In this document: piece after piece, positions 1 through 11,900 of the stretch | Numbering within the stretch: the stretch's first letter is position 1 | Layout of the letters: every line of letters begins with the position of its first letter | Origin: Linnemannia schmuckeri | Lineage: Eukaryota > Mortierellomycota > Mortierellomycetes > Mortierellales > Mortierellaceae | Assembly (NCBI GenBank): GCA_029449235.1 | Contig: JANATG010000006.1 | Location: 1 to 64,000, forward strand | Direction of reading: 5' to 3' | Length of the DNA stretch: 64,000 nucleotides | Made by a program: the position numbers and the translations under genes | The notes under the pieces: generated by a model | Database searches by the model: none | Seen by the model: the letters and a program-made list of their open reading frames with translations, nothing else | What the model was told of the DNA's origin: nothing

Positions 1-148
1 CTAAAACTAAAAAACCCTAAAAAAACCCTAAAAAACCCTAAACCTAAAAAACCCTAAAAAAACCCTAAAAAACCTAAAAAACCCTAAAAAACCCTAAAAA
101 ACCCTAAAAAACCCTAAAAAACCCTAAAAAACCCTAAAAAACCCTAAA
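1..148. repeat. Telomeric repeat array, 10-nt unit
   Basis: C-rich strand of a telomere at the extreme left end. The proximal part (about 89-148) is six near-perfect copies of CCCTAAAAAA, so the G-rich strand reads TTTTTTAGGG. Distal units vary, with C runs of 1-3 and A runs of 3-7, as expected from telomerase slippage or sequencing noise. Orientation is correct for a left chromosome end. There is no subtelomeric spacer: the array joins an internal retrotransposon sequence at 148/149. Confidence 0.93.
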
Positions 149-2967
149 AGACCCAACAGCCGATCCACCCTTCAAACCAGTCATTCGCCTCTCAATCGCA
201 GAACTCGACGAACTCAGGAAGCAACTTGACGATCTACTTGCGAAAAAATTCATCAAGCCCAGCACATCACCCTATGGCGCCCCCAGTACTCTTTGTTCGG
301 AAAAAGGATGGCACCCTGCGTATGTGTGTGGACTACCGCGGTCTGAACAGGATTACCAGGAAGAACAGACACCCTCTACCCAGAATTGACGAACTTATCG
401 ATCGTTTTCGTGGCGCCCGCTATTTTACCAAACTGGATCTACTCTCGGGATACCACCAGCAGAGGATATATGAACCACACACCCACAAAACAGCATTTCG
501 ATGTCGTTACGGCCATTTTGAATTTAATGTCGTTCCGTTCGGACTCACCAACGCACCAGCCTCATTCTCTAACATGATGCTACGGGTACTGAATCCGGTT
601 CTGGACAAATGGGTGGTGGTATACCTCGACGACATCCTGATCTATTCCAAAACCGAGGCCGACCATCTGAAACACCTTCGCAGCGTCCTTGAACTTCTAC
701 GAAAACATGGACTGTACGTCAAACTCAGCAAATGCTCATTCATGCAGGAGCAGACTGAGTTCCTGGGCCATACCATCTCCAAGAACGGGATCTCCACCTC
801 AGCAGGTCTTGTCAAAGCTATTCGGGAATGGCCTCGCCCCACCAGTATCAAAGATGTTCAACAATTTTTGGGCCTCGCACAGTTCTACCAGACCTACATC
901 GACAAGTTTGCCGACATTGCCCTACCCCTCTCGGAGCTTCTAGCAGGCGGAGCGACTTTTTCATGGGACAACGACAAGGAACAGGCATTCATCACCCTCA
1001 AAGCGGCCATCAGCTCCGCCCCAGTTCTACGTATATTCGACCCCGACTTGCCAACCACCGTCGAAACGGATGCATCTGGATTTGCAATTGGCGCTGTTCT
1101 CTTTCAGACGGACGCGAACGGAGTATCCCGACCCGTTGCATTCACCTCACGAAAATTACAACCAGCAGAACGGAACTACCCAACCCACGAGCAGGAGCTA
1201 CTGGCAGTCGTGCACGCCCTTAGGACATGGCGATACTACCTAGACGGATCCCACTTTATTGTTTACACAGACCATGCAACCCTTCGCCACTTTCCAACAT
1301 AGCCTAAACTCACCCGCCGCCAGGCTCGATGGATGGAGCTGCTGCAGGAATACGACTTTGACTTCAAGTACAAGCGCGGAGCAGATAACACAGTCCCCGA
1401 CGCCCTGTCTCGACGACCCGACCATCGCACGGAAGATCCAGTCAGCCCATCCACAGAACCAGTGGAGATTCATTCAATTGATATCCAGCTTGAACCAGGT
1501 GTGAGGCAGCGCCTGATAGAGGACTACCAGAACAGCCCCAGGCTTAGTCTCGTCTATAAAAGCTGCCTCGAGGGAAGTGTGCCCCCCGGTTATTCTTTTC
1601 ACAATGGCCTTCTCTACTATGACCGCCGCGGCACCGTCGTTCTCGCTATCCCTCAGAAAGCTGACATTTGCCACTCTCTTTTGCATGACTGCCACGATGC
1701 CCCCATAGCTGGCCACTTTGGGTTCAGGAAAACATATGACAAGCTGCGACGAATAGCATACTGGCCCAACATGGCAAAGGAGACCCAACTCTATGTCGAC
1801 TCGTGCGAGAAGTGTCAACGCAACAAGCCAAGTCAGGAGCGACCTGCTGGACTTCTTCAACCTCTACCCATTCCCGTCAGACGCTGGGAGGTGGTGACCA
1901 TGGACTTTATAACCCATCTGCCCAAGACACCTCGCAATCATGATGCCATCACCGTCTTTGTCGACAAGTTATCCAAGCATGTCCACTTTGTCCCCAGCAC
2001 CACCACCGCCACCGCCCCCGACGTTGCTCGCCAGTTTTTCGACAATGTGTTCCGCCATCATGGGATGCCAACAACAATCGTCTCGGATCGCGATAGCAAA
2101 TTCACCAGTCATTTTTGGCAGGAGCTCCACCGGCTTATGGATGTCAAGCTTGCAATGTCAACAGCCTATCACCCACAGACGGATGGACAGACGGAAGTTA
2201 TGAACAAGACACTAGGAATCATGCTGCGCGCCTTTATCGATGAAAAGCAGACTAACTGGGACACCCTCCTCCCTGCAGCAGAATTTGCCTACAACAACTC
2301 CGTCCACCACTCAACCGGCCATTCACCTTTTTTCCTCAACACTGGACAACATCCCCGCATCCCCGCCACCCTCCTCTCCCACACTGACAGCAACGTCCCC
2401 AGCGTCCATGACTATCTGGATCAGCAAGCAACGGCACTAATTTTCGCCCAGGATGCACTGCAGCGAGCTCAGGATCATCAAAAGGAACAAGCCGACAAGA
2501 GACGACGCGACCATGACTACAAAGTTGGCGACAAGGTCCTTCTCAGTGCAGAGAACATTACCATGCCAGCCGACAGCGGACTCAGCTCGGACAAGCTCAA
2601 GCCTCGTTTTATTGGACCATTCACCCTACTGGAGCAACGATCACCAGTTACCTTCCTCGTCGACTTACCCCCCTCCTACAACATCCACAATATCTTTCAC
2701 GTCGACCTTTTTCGCCACTATATTGAGTCACCACTTACATTCGGCCGCCGAACACCAGCACCACCACCATCTGTCGTCGTCGAAGGCACCGAGGAATACG
2801 AGGTCGAATCCATTCTACGATACAGAAAGTACCGGCGACAGCACCAGTTCCTCGTTGCTTGGAAAGGTTACGGACGTGAGGATCAGACATGGGAGCCAGC
2901 TGCCAACCTGGAAAATTGCCAAGACCTGGTCAACGCATTCAAAAAGGACCATGGGATCGTTTTTTAA
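149..2967 (+). pseudogene. A1 pol remnant: RT, RNase H, integrase, chromodomain
   Basis: Encodes the reverse transcriptase (YLDD motif near 630), RNase H, integrase (HHCC finger, DDE core) and a C-terminal chromodomain of a chromovirus-type Ty3/gypsy polyprotein. Compared with A2 it has one extra C in a C-run near 282-287, which shifts the frame, and a CAG-to-TAG stop at 1300-1302 in RNase H. The frame is otherwise open to the normal stop at 2967. N-terminal protease and the start of RT are absent because of telomere capping. Clearly inactive. Confidence 0.9.
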
Positions 2968-2977
2968 AAGGGGAAGG

Positions 2978-3075
2978 TGCAACGATTGGACCCCCGATTA
3001 CCTTAATTAGATAAATAGACAACTATTACCAAAATACAAAGACATCTCTTCCTTCCACTCCTTACAAAAGTTGCA
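2978..3075 (+). repeat. A1 3' LTR (98 bp)
   Basis: Starts TGCAAC and ends GTTGCA, a 6-bp terminal inverted repeat. It follows the polypurine tract AAAAGGGGAAGG at 2966-2977. It matches the LTRs of A2 and A3. Confidence 0.92.
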
Positions 3076-3103
3076 CATCCGCTCCAAAGGCAAACTTCTC
3101 TCT
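3076..3103 (+). repeat. 28-bp remnant of another family B copy
   Basis: These 28 bases match B1 internal positions 5358-5385 (protease/pol region). They lie between the A1 3' LTR and the B1 5' LTR. I infer that an older B copy was the target for both A1 and B1 and that the rest of it has been lost. Confidence 0.7.
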
Positions 3104-3306
3104 TGCAACATATTAGGTTTAAAGTCCACCTTAGTTAGTCATTTCTCATCACTCTTATTCACCTCTGACTCTTCTATGATACTAGACCTAGAAACCTAGT
3201 TACTCCCTTGTATATATAGATGTACCATAGTAATAACATCAATCATCACTGCTTCAATCCTCGTCTCTTGTCCCTGCTTTCACTGGTCCTGCCTTCTGCT
3301 GTTGCA
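3104..3306 (+). repeat. B1 5' LTR with PBS at 3307-3321
   Basis: 203-bp LTR, TGCAAC...GTTGCA, the same terminal hexamers as family A. It contains a TATA-like motif (TGTATATATAG near 3210). It is followed with no spacer by TGGTAGCAAAGGTTC, which fits the complement of a tRNA 3' end (probably initiator Met; inferred). The A copies use the same primer site. Confidence 0.9.
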
Positions 3307-3468
3307 TGGTAGCAAAGGTTCCCTCGATTCACTGCCTCAAGTCACCCCTCACTGGTTTTCCCTTTTTACGTCACTGTTTCTCTCTTTGTTAAACTTTTCA
3401 TATAAATTTTTTTTTTCTGCATTACACTGGCCTTCTTCGATCTCTCCTCCTACTTCTCTCAGCTCACC

Positions 3469-4487
3469 ATGTCCAACGACACCACTCCCGCCCCCAACTT
3501 TCGTTACCCCCATCCTAAACCCTTTACCAATGTCCGTGATGGATTTGCCATTATGGAGTTTATTGATGGAATGGAGTTATTCTTCGAAGGTGCTCACATT
3601 CCCCCTGCAGATCAAATTCACACCACTCTTGCTTTTGCTGGCGCGAAGGTGATCGCGTGGTGGCGTCTGCAGTCTCCTCAATTTGTCAACCCCCTCTCCT
3701 TTTCACAATTTGCAGAGCTTCTTAAAAAGGAATACAGCCCCGCTAATTTCAAAGATCACCTTATCCACCTTGTTATGTCAATGGGCATGACAGGTAAATT
3801 CACATACGACAACGCCTCCGACTATATCACTCTAGCGCGGCAGTACCATCTCCTCCTTACCGGCTACTATCCTACCCCCAGCATCCCGCCATGGAGGATA
3901 TGCTTCGCTCCGCCTTTCTTCATGGTCTTCCCTCCCTCCTTCGACAAATGGTTGAGGTTACAATGACCCACCGTGCCCTCCCTCTCAACGATCTCTTTGC
4001 CATGACAGAACGACACGCCGAAACCCTCACCAACAACTCAACGAATCCCAGCAACCTCCTCTCTGCTAGTGTCATGGCCAACGCCATCCGCGACCCCAAT
4101 GCGATGGAGATAGACAACATCAACATTCAACTTAACAACATCAACCGCCAACTCAGCAACATGACCCGCAACTTCAACAACCGAGGCAATAATAACAACA
4201 ATAACGGCTTCCGCAATAACAACAACAATAACAACGGCCCTCGTAACAACTTCAACAATAACAATGGTAACCCCCCTCCCTTAACCCCTCAGGAGCGCGA
4301 TTGGTGCAAAAACAACAATGCTTGCCGTCGCTGCCGCCAAATTGGACATTTTGCAGCCGACTGTCACATCTACGGCAACAACAATAGCAACAGTGGCAAT
4401 AATAACAGTCGTCAAGGCCGATGGGTCTTTCAAGTAGCTGTGGGCGATTCCCCCGAGTCGGGAAAAGCCTCCGACGATCAGGCTTAG
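3469..4487 (+). pseudogene. B1 gag, frameshifted
   Basis: Capsid/nucleocapsid gene equivalent to the intact 339-codon gag of B2. ATG at 3469. A single C lost from a C-run near 3876-3882 shifts the frame, leaving two overlapping open pieces (3469-3966 and 3891-4487). The second piece keeps an Asn-rich linker and a canonical CCHC knuckle (CRRCRQIGHFAADC). The -1 slippery heptamer GGGAAAA lies at 4460-4466, eight codons before the gag stop. Confidence 0.88.
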
Positions 4488-7400
4488 TCCAGGACTTGGT
4501 TGTCGACATTTCCTCCCTTCCTCCTCTGGACAAAGGGAGTGTCTCTCTACCAGAGTTAAGTTACAAGAATAAAAACTCTGCTATCAAAAACACTCCTCCC
4601 TCTACACCTTGTACTCGCACCATCACATCCATATCTGATAGCCCTCACACTCCCTCCTTCTTTCCCCCTCCACCCTCCCACTTTGGCTCATCCACCCCCA
4701 CCTCGCCTCGCACCCCCTCCTCACCTACCATTGATTTGACCTCCACTGTCCCCAACACTCACTCCACCTCGGTACCCTCGAATGATGAGTTGCAACTCAC
4801 CGACGACGTATCTGATACCTCGTCTGTTGGTCTGAGCCCATCAGAAGAAGTGGACCTGGACCCACTCTCATCTCCTGCTGCTATAGACCAACCTATGTCC
4901 AAGCGCAGGGCCAAGCGCTTGCGATACAAGTCTGTCCGCCTACATGCATTCACTGTCGATCAAGCCTCCCGTACTCTTCTGTCATTTGTCGGTAATGTGG
5001 CTGGTGCCCCTGCTCGAATTTTAATCGATTGTGGTGCGGAGGGCAATGTGATCGCTTCTTCTTTTTGCAAAAACACTCTCTCCCACGCAACCCTGGTCCC
5101 TCCATCCCCATCATTCTTCCTGACGGCTCCTCCTCCCTCTGCTCATCCACCTCCACCTTTTCCATCAACCGCGACAACTACACCGACACTCTCGATGCAC
5201 TCATTTACCCCCTCTCCAACTACGACCTCATTCTTGGAAAACCTTGGCTTACATCCACCAACCCTCTCATCAACTGGCGCAACAACGACCTTCACTTTAC
5301 TCACAATGGCAACACTGTCCTCTGGCGATGCCGCGGCTCCGACGCCAACTCCATCACCATCCGCTCCAAAGGCAAACTTCTCTCTCATCTTCACTTCCAC
5401 TCACTCGCTTCTCAACCCGGCAACTCCGTCTACCTCGCCCTTGTTAAAATCGCTAAAAAGTCAAACAGCAACAACAACAATGACAAAGACAAACCAACCT
5501 CACCACCCCTCTCACCAGAAATACATACTATCGTCCATAAGGAGTTTCCCGACGTCTTTCCTTCTTCCCTCCCCTCTGGTCTCCCTCCTGATAGGGGCGA
5601 TGCTATGAAGATCGAAACCGATCCGACTGCTGACCCTCTGTAACAAGGCTGTGGACTTGTTATGGGGGTGAGTCTTTAATAAAGTGGATGTTATAAACAA
5701 AGCTTGTATTAAGGCTACTGAACTAAACTATGGACGTGGTGACTATTTATATTGTTACTTGGAGACCAGGTTATCTCTGGATAGTTCTAGTGCTTGATTA
5801 GTCAGCAAGGGCTACTTGGTCATTTGGTGGCGCTAGAAGAATCTAGAAGTTGGTGGCGTTGGTCATGTGCCAGTCATCAGAGTAAAACTCTGACACCCTC
5901 CCTTTCGCCCTGTTATTCGTCTTTCGATTGCTGAATTGGATGAACTAAGGAAGCAACTCGATGACTTACTGGGCAAAGGCTTTATCAAACCCTCTACTTC
6001 TCCCTATGGTGCACCGGTGCTATTTGTCAAAAAGAAAGATGGTTCCTTGCGTATGTGTATGGACTATAGAGGCCTTAATCGCATTACAAAGAAGAATCGC
6101 CACCCCCTCCCCCGCATCGATGAGCTTATCGACCGCTTCAGAGGTGCCCGCTACTTTACAAAACTGGATCTACTCTCTGGTTATCATTAACAACGTATTG
6201 CTGAGGAGGACACCCACAAAACAGCGTTTAGGTGTCGCTATGGTCATTTTGAGTTTAACGTGGTCCCTTTTGGGTTAACAAATGCACCGGCGTCCTTTTC
6301 TAATATGATGCTACGAGTATTAGACCCTGTCCTCGACAAGTGGGTTGTTGTCTACCTCGACGACATCCTCATCTACTCCCGCACCGAAGCCGAGCACCTA
6401 CAACACCTTCGGTCTGTCCTGACGCTCCTCCGCAAGCACGGTCTCTATGCCAAATTGAGCAAATGCTCTTTTATGCAAGAACAAACCGAGTTTCTTGGCC
6501 ACGTCATCTCCAAGGACGGCATCCATACAAGCGCCGGTCTCGTCCGTGCCATTCGTGAATGGCCCCGACCTCAAAAGCAGAAGGATGTTCAGCAATTCGT
6601 TGGCCTTGCACAGTTTTACCATCAGTATATCGCTAACTTCGCGGAAATCGCTCTACCATTGACCGCTCTCCTAGGTGAAGGCACTCCTTTTTCTTGGTCT
6701 CAGGAACAGGAAGTAGCGTTTACAACTCTCAAGGAGGCGATCAGTAAAGCACCCGTGCTTAGAATCTTCGACCCTGACCTACTCACCACCGTCGAAACTA
6801 ATGCCTCTGGATTTGCCCTCGGTGCTGTCCTCTTTCAGACCGACGAGCATGGAGTATCACGCCCCGTCGCCTTCACCTCCCGCAAACTTAACTCGGCCGA
6901 GCGCAACTACCCAACCCATGAGCAGGAATTACTTGCTGTTGTCCACGCGCTCAAGACCTGGAGATTCTACTTGGATGGCTCTCATTTTATTGTTTACACC
7001 GACCATGCCACCCTCCAACACTTCCCTACACAACCCAAGCTCACACGTCGCCAGGCTCGGTGGATGGAGCTGTTGCAGAAATATAACTTCACGTTCAAGT
7101 ATAAGAAGGGCGCCGACAATATTGTCCCGGATGCCCTGTCTCGCCGACCAGATCATCGAGAGTTGAATACCCTCTCAGTACAGATTGACCCCGGGCTCCG
7201 GCAGCGCCTGGTAGATGGCTATGAAACGGACCCTCGTCTTAAGCCGATCTACGAAAGCTGCCTGCAGGGAAGCCCACCAAAAAATTATTTTCTTATTAAT
7301 GGTGTTCTTTGTGTGCAATGCAATGATCTCTTTCTGGTTTGCATCCCTGCTAACTCCGATCTCCGTCTTTCCCTTTTACATGATGCCCATGACTCTGCTA

Positions 7401-8661
7401 TAGCTGGTCATTTTGGTTTTGAAAAGACTTACGGTCATCTCCGGTCGCGATTCTTCTGGCCCACCATGGCCAAGGACGCACAAGAGTACATCCGCACTTG
7501 CGAGTCATGTCAACGGAATAAGCCCAGCAACCAGCTCCCTGCTGGCCTCCTACAACCACTACCCATCCCAGATCGACCATGGCAGACGGTGACAATGGAT
7601 TTTATCGGCCCGTTACCCAAGACACCTCGAGGATTCGACTCTGTTACGGTATTCGTGGACAAACTCTCAAAGCAGACCCACTTCGTCGCCAGCCATACCT
7701 CTGATACCGCCTCACAGGTTGCAAGAATTTTTTTGACAATGTCTTCCGCCTCCACGGTCTCCCTACCACCATTGTCTCCGACAGGGATGCCAAGTTCACT
7801 AGCCGCTTCTGGACGGAGCTAAGTCGCCTGCTGGATGTTCACCTTGCAATGTCAACAGCATTCCACCCCCAGACAGACGGTCAGACCGAGCGCGCCAACC
7901 GCACCCTTATCACCATGCTCCGCTCCTTTGTCGACCAACGTCAATCCAACTGGGATCTTCTCCTCCCTGCGGCAGAGTTTGCTGTCAACAACGCTATCAA
8001 CACCTCCTCAGGCGTTACACCATTTTTTTTCAACACTGGCAACCATCCCAATGTCCCCATGTCCCTGCTGACCCCATCCCCCGGTCCTAATCCCGCAGTC
8101 AACGACTTTGTACGATCACAGAGCGAAGCTCTCATTCTGGCCAAGGAAGCCCTTGCTGCTGCTCAGGAGCGACAAGTTACCGCCGCAGACACCCGTCGCC
8201 GCGACCATGACTTCAAGATTGGCGATCAGGTCCTTCTCAACCTCGAGAACATCACTCTTCCCGCTGACCGTACCCGCACTTCACAAAAGCTCCTCGCTCG
8301 TTTTGCTGGTCCCCACTCCATTGTTGAACAGTTGTCTTCGGTTTCCTTCCGCCTTGACCTGCCTCCCACTATGAAGATCCATCCAGTTTTTCACGTCGAC
8401 CGACTCCGCCACTACTACCCATCACCCCCAGCACTCGGATCGCGAACACCAGCACGACCACCACCAGAGATCGTCGAGGATGAGGAAGAGTATGAGGTCG
8501 AAGGAATAGCGGAGCACAGGATTAACAATAGACGGCGTGAGTACCTTGTTCAGTGGCAAGGTTTCCCGCGAGAAGACTGGACATGGGAACCTGAAGATCA
8601 CTTGGCTCACTGCAAGACGATCCTCAATAAGTACAAGCATGACCATGGCCTTAGGAGATAG
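4466..8661 (+). pseudogene. B1 pol, multiply broken
   Basis: Protease-RT-RNase H-integrase-chromodomain polyprotein in the -1 frame relative to gag. Compared with B2, the lesions are one A lost from an A-run near 5069-5074 (just after the protease triad, which reads LIDCGAEGN), the 257-bp solo LTR E1 at 5639-5895, a CAA-to-TAA stop at about 6188, and one T lost from a T-run near 7728-7735 in integrase. The RT YLDD and the chromodomain (TWEPEDH) are recognisable. Non-functional. Confidence 0.9.
5639..5895 (+). mobile_element. Solo LTR E1 (257 bp) nested in B1
   Basis: The uninterrupted B2 reads CTGACCCTCCCTTTCG here. In B1 this is split by 257 bp that begin TGTAAC, end TCTGACA and are flanked by a perfect 5-bp duplication CCCTC (5634-5638 and 5896-5900). 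TG...CA ends, a 5-bp TSD and no coding capacity are the signature of a solo LTR left by LTR-LTR recombination. No full-length family E element is in the window, and the strand cannot be told. Confidence 0.85.
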
Positions 8662-8685
8662 GATTTTTTTTTTAAGAGGGGAAGG

Positions 8686-8710
8686 TGCAACATATTAGGT
8701 TTAAAGTCCA
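8686..8710 (+). repeat. B1 3' LTR remnant (25 bp)
   Basis: After the polypurine tract AAGAGGGGAAGG the LTR runs for 25 bp and stops at TAAAGTCCA. The next base starts the inverted LTR of B2. No target-site duplication flanks the junction. Confidence 0.88.
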
Positions 8711-8913
8711 TGCAACAGCAGAAGGTAGGACCAGTGAAAGCAGGGACAAGAGACGAGGATTGAAGCAGTGATGATTGATGTTATTACTATGGTACATCTA
8801 TATATACAAGGGAGTAACTAGGTTTCTAGGTCTAGTATCATAGAAGAGTTAGAGGTGAATAAGAGTGATGAGAAATGACTAACTAAGGTGGACTTTAAAC
8901 CTAATATGTTGCA
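8711..8913 (-). repeat. B2 3' LTR (203 bp)
   Basis: TGCAAC...GTTGCA, the reverse complement of the B1 5' LTR. The minus-strand polypurine tract AAGAGGGGAAGG is at 8914-8925. Confidence 0.92.
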
Positions 8914-8936
8914 CCTTCCCCTCTTAAAAAAAAATC

Positions 8937-11900
8937 CTATCTTCTAAGGCCATGGTCATGCTTGTACTTATTGAGGATCGTCTTGCAGTGAGCCAAGTGA
9001 TCTTCAGGTTCCCATGTCCAGTCTTCTCGCGGGAAACCTTGCCACTGAACAAGGTACTCACGCCGCCTATTGTTAATCCTGTGCTCCGCTATTCCTTCGA
9101 CCTCATACTCTTCCTCATCCTCGACGATCTCTGGTGGTGGTCGTGCTGGTGTTCGCGATCCGAGTGCTGGGGGTGATGGGTAGTAGTGGCGGAGTCGGTC
9201 GACGTGAAAAACTGGATGGATCTTCATAGTGGGAGGCAGGTCAAGGCGGAAGGAAACCGAAGACAACTGTTCAACAATGGAGTGGGGACCAGCAAAACGA
9301 GCGAGGAGCTTTTGTGAAGTGCGGGTACGGTCAGCGGGAAGAGTGATGTTCTCGAGGTTGAGAAGGACCTGATCGCCAATCTTGAAGTCATGGTCGCGGC
9401 GACGGGTGTCTGCGGCGGTAACTTGTCGCTCCTGAGCAGCAGCAAGGGCTTCCTTGGCCAGAATGAGAGCTTCGCTCTGTGATCGTACAAAGTCGTTGAC
9501 TGCGGGATTAGGACCGGGGGATGGGGTCAGCAGGGACATGGGGACATTGGGATGGTTGCCAGTGTTGAAAAAAAATGGTGTAACGCCTGAGGAGGTGTTG
9601 ATAGCGTTGTTGACAGCAAACTCTGCCGCAGGGAGGAGAAGATCCCAGTTGGATTGACGTTGGTCGACAAAGGAGCGGAGCATGGTGATAAGGGTGCGGT
9701 TGGCGCGCTCGGTCTGACCGTCTGTCTGGGGGTGGAATGCTGTTGACATTGCAAGGTGAACATCCAGCAGGCGACTTAGCTCCGTCCAGAAGCGGCTAGT
9801 GAACTTGGCATCCCTGTCGGAGACAATGGTGGTAGGGAGACCGTGGAGGCGGAAGACATTGTCAAAAAAAATTCTTGCAACCTGTGAGGCGGTATCAGAG
9901 GTATGGCTGGCGACGAAGTGGGTCTGCTTTGAGAGTTTGTCCACGAATACCGTAACAGAGTCGAATCCTCGAGGTGTCTTGGGTAACGGGCCGATAAAAT
10001 CCATTGTCACCGTCTGCCATGGTCGATCTGGGATGGGTAGTGGTTGTAGGAGGCCAGCAGGGAGCTGGTTGCTGGGCTTATTCCGTTGACATGACTCGCA
10101 AGTGCGGATGTACTCTTGTGCGTCCTTGGCCATGGTGGGCCAGAAGAATCGCGACCGGAGATGACCGTAAGTCTTTTCAAAACCAAAATGACCAGCTATA
10201 GCAGAGTCATGGGCATCATGTAAAAGGGAAAGACGGAGATCGGAGTTAGCAGGGATGCAAACCAGAAAGAGATCATTGCATTGCACACAAAGAACACCAT
10301 TAATAAGAAAATAATTTTTTGGTGGGCTTCCCTGCAGGCAGCTTTCGTAGATCGGCTTAAGACGAGGGTCCGTTTCATAGCCATCTACCAGGCGCTGCCG
10401 GAGCCCGGGGTCAATCTGTACTGAGAGGGTATTCAACTCTCGATGATCTGGTCGGCGAGACAGGGCATCCGGGACAATATTGTCGGCGCCCTTCTTATAC
10501 TTGAACGTGAAGTTATATTTCTGCAACAGCTCCATCCACCGAGCCTGGCGACGTGTGAGCTTGGGTTGTGTAGGGAAGTGTTGGAGGGTGGCATGGTCGG
10601 TGTAAACAATAAAATGAGAGCCATCCAAGTAGAATCTCCAGGTCTTGAGCGCGTGGACAACAGCAAGTAATTCCTGCTCATGGGTTGGGTAGTTGCGCTC
10701 GGCCGAGTTAAGTTTGCGGGAGGTGAAGGCGACGGGGCGTGATACTCCATGCTCGTCGGTCTGAAAGAGGACAGCACCGAGGGCAAATCCAGAGGCATTA
10801 GTTTCGACGGTGGTGAGTAGGTCAGGGTCGAAGATTCTAAGCACGGGTGCTTTACTGATCGCCTCCTTGAGAGTTGTAAACGCTACTTCCTGTTCCTGAG
10901 ACCAAGAAAAAGGAGTGCCTTCACCTAGGAGAGCGGTCAATGGTAGAGCGATTTCCGCGAAGTTAGCGATATACTGATGGTAAAACTGTGCAAGGCCAAC
11001 GAATTGCTGAACATCCTTCTGCTTTTGAGGTCGGGGCCATTCACGAATGGCACGGACGAGACCGGCGCTTGTATGGATGCCGTCCTTGGAGATGACGTGG
11101 CCAAGAAACTCGGTTTGTTCTTGCATAAAAGAGCATTTGCTCAATTTGGCATAGAAACCGTGCTTGCGGAGGAGCGTCAGGACAGACCGAAGGTGTTGTA
11201 GGTGCTCGGCTTCGGTGCGGGAGTAGATGAGGATGTCGTCGAGGTAGACAACAACCCACTTGTCGAGGACAGGGTCTAATACTCGTAGCATCATATTAGA
11301 AAAGGACGCCGGTGCATTTGTTAACCCAAAAGGGACTACGTTAAACTCAAAATGACCATAGCGACACCTAAACGCTGTTTTGTGGGTGTCCTCCTCAGCA
11401 ATACGTTGTTGATGATAACCAGAGAGTAGATCCAGTTTTGTAAAGTAGCGGGCACCTCTGAAGCGGTCGATAAGCTCATCGATGCGGGGGAGGGGGTGGC
11501 GATTCTTCTTTGTAATGCGATTAAGGCCTCTATAGTCCACACACATACGCAAGGAACCATCTTTCTTTTTGACAAATAGCACCGGTGCACCATAGGGAGA
11601 AGTAGAGGGTTTGATAAAGCCTTTGCCCAGTAAGTCATCGAGTTGCTTCCTTAGTTCATCCAATTCAGCAATCGAAAGACGAATAACAGGGCGAAAGGGA
11701 GGGTCAGCAGTCGGATCGGTTTCGATCTTCATAGCATCGCCCCTATCAGGAGGGAGGCCAGAGGGGAGGGAAGAAGGAAAGACGTCGGGAAACTCCTTAT
11801 GGACGATAGTATGTATTTCTGGTGAGAGGGGTGGTGAGGTTGGTTTGTCTTTGTCATTGTTGTTGTTGCTGTTTGACTTTTTAGCGATTTTAACAAGGGC

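Larger units (their letters stand above)
149..3075 (+). mobile_element. Ty3/gypsy element A1, 5'-truncated by the telomere
   Basis: Third copy of the 98-bp-LTR family A. It is nearly identical to A2 from A2 position 27285 to the element end, so about 2.3 kb (5' LTR, gag, protease and the start of RT) is missing. The first retained bases, AGACCCAACAG, equal the A2 sequence, and what precedes them is telomere repeat. The 3' end has an intact polypurine tract and 3' LTR. A non-autonomous relic. Confidence 0.93.
3104..8710 (+). mobile_element. Ty3/gypsy element B1, decayed, 3' LTR truncated
   Basis: Family B element: 203-bp 5' LTR, PBS, gag, pol, polypurine tract (8674-8685) and only the first 25 bp of the 3' LTR. 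It carries several frameshifts, a nonsense codon and a nested solo LTR (E1). The 3' LTR stops abruptly at 8710, where the inverted copy B2 begins. B1 and B2 together form a large inverted repeat. Confidence 0.93.
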
